Of a stretch of DNA of 5,789 nucleotides, positions 3,450-5,789 are shown in pieces; position 1 is the stretch's first letter, and each line of letters begins with the position of its first letter. The notes beneath the pieces are model-generated. The model did no database searches, was not told the origin of the DNA, and worked only from the letters and a program-made list of their open reading frames with translations. This DNA comes from an uncultured Clostridia bacterium. GTDB taxonomy: Bacteria; Bacillota; Clostridia; Lachnospirales; Lachnospiraceae. Where the stretch lies: the NCBI GenBank assembly GCA_946186175.1, contig CAMHMG010000191.1, positions 1 to 5,789 on the forward strand. The letters are read 5' to 3'. Made by a program: the position numbers and the translations under genes.

Positions 3450-5789
3450 ATGAATAAACCGGAGATACTTGCACCGGCGGGATCTATAGAAGCACTTCAT
3501 GCTGCTGTCAATGCCGGTGCTGATGCTGTTTATCTTGGTGGCTCGCGGTTCGGAGCGCGTGCTTTTGCCGATAATTTTGTTGAAGAAGAATTAATTGAGG
3601 GCATACTCTATGCTCATTTGTATGGTGTTAAGGTGTATATGACCATTAACACCTTATTTCGTAATGAGGAAATAGAGGAATTATATGAATACTTACTGCC
3701 ATATTATAAAGCCGGATTAGATGCTGTGATAGTTCAGGATTTTGGTGTTATGGAATATATTCATCAACATTTTCCTGATATTGATATTCATGCGTCAACA
3801 CAGATGACGATCACAACTCCATATGCCTATAATATTCTTAAAGATTACAGTGTGACTCGTATTGTTCCTGCAAGAGAGCTTTCACTTAAAGAGATAAGAC
3901 AATTAAAGGATGAGAGATACGCTGATGCCGGATTAGAAGTTGAAGTATTTGTACAGGGAGCATTATGTGTATGTTACTCAGGTATGTGTTTGATGAGTTC
4001 ATTTATAGGTGGCAGAAGCGGCAATAGAGGAAGATGTGCGGGAAGCTGCAGATTGCCGTATTATCTATGTGACAGTGAAGGCAATACTATAAAAACAGAT
4101 GGCCGATATCTTTTGAGTCAGAAAGATCTGTGCAGCGTTTATTCTGTTCCTGATATGATAGCTGCAGGTGTTGATTCCTTTAAGATTGAAGGAAGAATGA
4201 AGAAGCCTGAATATGTTGCAGCTTGTGTTAGAAGCTACAGAAGGCTTGTCGATTATTGTTGTAAGGACAATTATTCAAGGGATGATTACGAGAATATAGC
4301 CTCAGCCTGCAAGGATGAAATGACGGAAGTATTTAATCGCGGAGGTTTTACTGAAGGATATTTCCATAAGAATAACGGGAAAGATATGATGTCATTTAAT
4401 GCTCCGGGAGATATGGGCGTAAAGATAGGGCATATAACCTGTGTTAATAAGAAGAGTATTAATGTCAAACTCAGTAAAGATCTAAACAGAGGAGATATAT
4501 TAGTAGTCAGTATTAGTGATAAGGATATAACGCTGACTTCTAATGTTGACAAGAATTCAGGTGAAGAGGTCGAGTTAAATGTTCCGCGTTCCGGATTATT
4601 CAAAAACGGAATGCCTTTGATCAGAAAATATAATGCATTACTCGAAGGTGAATTATCAGGTTATTACAGTGAAGATAAGAAGCTTAATATATCAGGTGAA
4701 ATTACTCTTAAAGCAGGAGAAAAAGCTGCTTTAGAGGTATGGCACGCTGTTGGTGAAAGAAAGTATTCTGCTTCCGTATATGGCGATATTGTTGAAAAAG
4801 CTTCAAACAGACCGTTGGATAAAGCATCGGTAATAAGCAAGATTGACCAGACCGGTGATTCCTGCTTTGATTTTGATGATATCAGTGTTATTATGGATGA
4901 CGACATTTTTTATCCGGTCAAATCACTCAAATCTTTGCGTAGAATGGCATTAGCTGAACTTAAAGTTACAATTAGTAATAGCTCATCAAGAGATGAAGAT
5001 AAACATTTAAAACAAGAATCACCTGTATCAATTACGAATAATAAAGAACAATATATCAATAATAATGATAGAATAATCAGGGTAATGGTCTCATCTAAAG
5101 AACAGTTAGAAACTGTAGCAGCCTATTCTGAAAAGTTTTGTATTGGCATTGATTTGCAGTATTTTTCAAAAAGCGATATAATAGCGCTCATGGATGCTCA
5201 CCCTGAATATAGTTATGCGTTGCCTATGATTTTAAGAGACAGATCATTGGATGAGCTTAATACATTACCACTTAATAGCTGTCAAAGTCTGATAGTAAGA
5301 AATATTGATGAACTGTCATATCTTAAAGATATTGGTTTTGCAGGAGAGATAATAGCTGACTATAGTCTTTATTCGATGAACGATAAAGCGGCAGAATTTA
5401 TCCGTAGTCAATTTGATAATTCAATAATAACTCTGCCTGTAGAGCTTAATAGGAAACAGTTAAAGAAACTTTCTTATTATCGTGGTAGTAGTGAAATGAT
5501 AGTTTATGGATACCAGCCTCTTATGGTCACTGCATCATGTTTTCAGGAGAATACCGGTGGCTGTAATAAAGGAAGTAATAATTCATTTATTATGCTCGAC
5601 CGGAGAAATCAGAATTTCTATATAAGATGCATCTGTAAATATTGCTATAATGTTATATACAACGGAGTGCCTACTGTAATATTTGATAAGTACTCTGATA
5701 TTGATGAATATAAAGGAATAATTCGCTTTCAGTTTGTCAATGAGAGTAAGAAAAAGATAATTGATATTCTTGATTCATTTTTTGATAAA
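3450..5789 (+). CDS. U32 family peptidase-like protein with DUF3656 domain (RlhA/TrhP-type), 3' end outside window
   Basis: The frame is open for 780 codons to the last base with no stop, so the protein is incomplete at its C-terminus, though probably only slightly. It starts MNKPEILAPAGSIEALHAAV, the standard U32 N-terminus. The U32 core follows: ADAVYLGG (24-31), HASTQMT (114-120), RIVPARELSLKEI (137-149), and the cysteine block GALCVCYSGMC (170-180) with GGRSGNRGRCAGSC (187-200). It ends with SQKDLC (223-228) and FKIEGRMKKPEYVA (244-257). C173, C180, C196 and C228 match the conserved cysteines of this family. A DUF3656-like domain spans about 380-505, then a Ser/Asn-rich linker (about 508-540). 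The C-terminal region (541-780) has the family motif CKYCYNVIYN (729-738). E. coli relatives RlhA and TrhP hydroxylate 23S rRNA or tRNA, so an RNA-modifying role is more likely than the proteolysis implied by the name; this is inference. It lies 76 nt after zapA. Confidence 0.93.
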   Translation, partial: MNKPEILAPAGSIEALHAAVNAGADAVYLGGSRFGARAFADNFVEEELIEGILYAHLYGVKVYMTINTLFRNEEIEELYEYLLPYYKAGLDAVIVQDFGVMEYIHQHFPDIDIHASTQMTITTPYAYNILKDYSVTRIVPARELSLKEIRQLKDERYADAGLEVEVFVQGALCVCYSGMCLMSSFIGGRSGNRGRCAGSCRLPYYLCDSEGNTIKTDGRYLLSQKDLCSVYSVPDMIAAGVDSFKIEGRMKKPEYVAACVRSYRRLVDYCCKDNYSRDDYENIASACKDEMTEVFNRGGFTEGYFHKNNGKDMMSFNAPGDMGVKIGHITCVNKKSINVKLSKDLNRGDILVVSISDKDITLTSNVDKNSGEEVELNVPRSGLFKNGMPLIRKYNALLEGELSGYYSEDKKLNISGEITLKAGEKAALEVWHAVGERKYSASVYGDIVEKASNRPLDKASVISKIDQTGDSCFDFDDISVIMDDDIFYPVKSLKSLRRMALAELKVTISNSSSRDEDKHLKQESPVSITNNKEQYINNNDRIIRVMVSSKEQLETVAAYSEKFCIGIDLQYFSKSDIIALMDAHPEYSYALPMILRDRSLDELNTLPLNSCQSLIVRNIDELSYLKDIGFAGEIIADYSLYSMNDKAAEFIRSQFDNSIITLPVELNRKQLKKLSYYRGSSEMIVYGYQPLMVTASCFQENTGGCNKGSNNSFIMLDRRNQNFYIRCICKYCYNVIYNGVPTVIFDKYSDIDEYKGIIRFQFVNESKKKIIDILDSFFDK

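Noticed and set aside
3381..3450. Small gene started by AGGAGG at 3381-3386
   Set aside because: No ATG, GTG or TTG occurs 4-14 nt after the site, and the stretch has stops in short order.
3424..3452. TTGACT at 3424-3429 as a -35 of a promoter for the U32 gene
   Set aside because: The matching -10 position would fall on CATATG at the start codon, leaving no leader, and the hexamer match is poor.
4286..4906. Two minus-strand frames (4286-4603 and 4664-4906)
   Set aside because: They are antisense to the continuous U32 reading frame, with Ser/Leu-rich products typical of shadow frames.

Overview
The window is AT-rich DNA from a low-GC Gram-positive bacterium. The gene order ruvA-ruvB-zapA-U32 peptidase, the long U32/DUF3656 protein, the YprB-type exonuclease and frequent AGA and ATA codons fit the Clostridia, most likely a Lachnospiraceae member. 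Genus cannot be resolved by eye. No mobile element, CRISPR array, tRNA or rRNA was seen.

Left arm (1-1057, minus strand): a YprB-like protein with a DnaQ/RNase H-fold exonuclease domain. Its reading frame breaks near 311-366. The family-typical C-terminal half continues in another frame from about 366 to the left edge of the window. The gene therefore looks disrupted, probably by a small deletion at an AT-repeat, and its 3' end lies outside the window.

Divergent intergenic region (1058-1223): candidate back-to-back promoters whose footprints overlap, a perfect 10-bp palindrome at the predicted ruvA transcription start, and an 11-bp inverted repeat in the ruvA leader.

Right arm (1224-5789, plus strand): ruvA and ruvB (Holliday-junction branch migration), zapA (FtsZ-ring associated protein) and a 780-codon open frame for a U32-family protein with a DUF3656 domain, probably an RNA-hydroxylation type enzyme rather than a protease. 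This last frame has no stop and runs off the right edge. The four genes share orientation with gaps of 98, 36 and 76 nt and no convincing terminator between them, so they may be one transcription unit. Stem-loops lie in the ruvA-ruvB and zapA-U32 gaps.

This is mostly ordinary chromosomal housekeeping sequence and I see no clear new system. The points most worth checking are the broken nuclease gene, the palindromes at the ruvA promoter, the hairpin holding an orphan Shine-Dalgarno after zapA, and a second cysteine quartet in the C-terminal part of the U32 protein.
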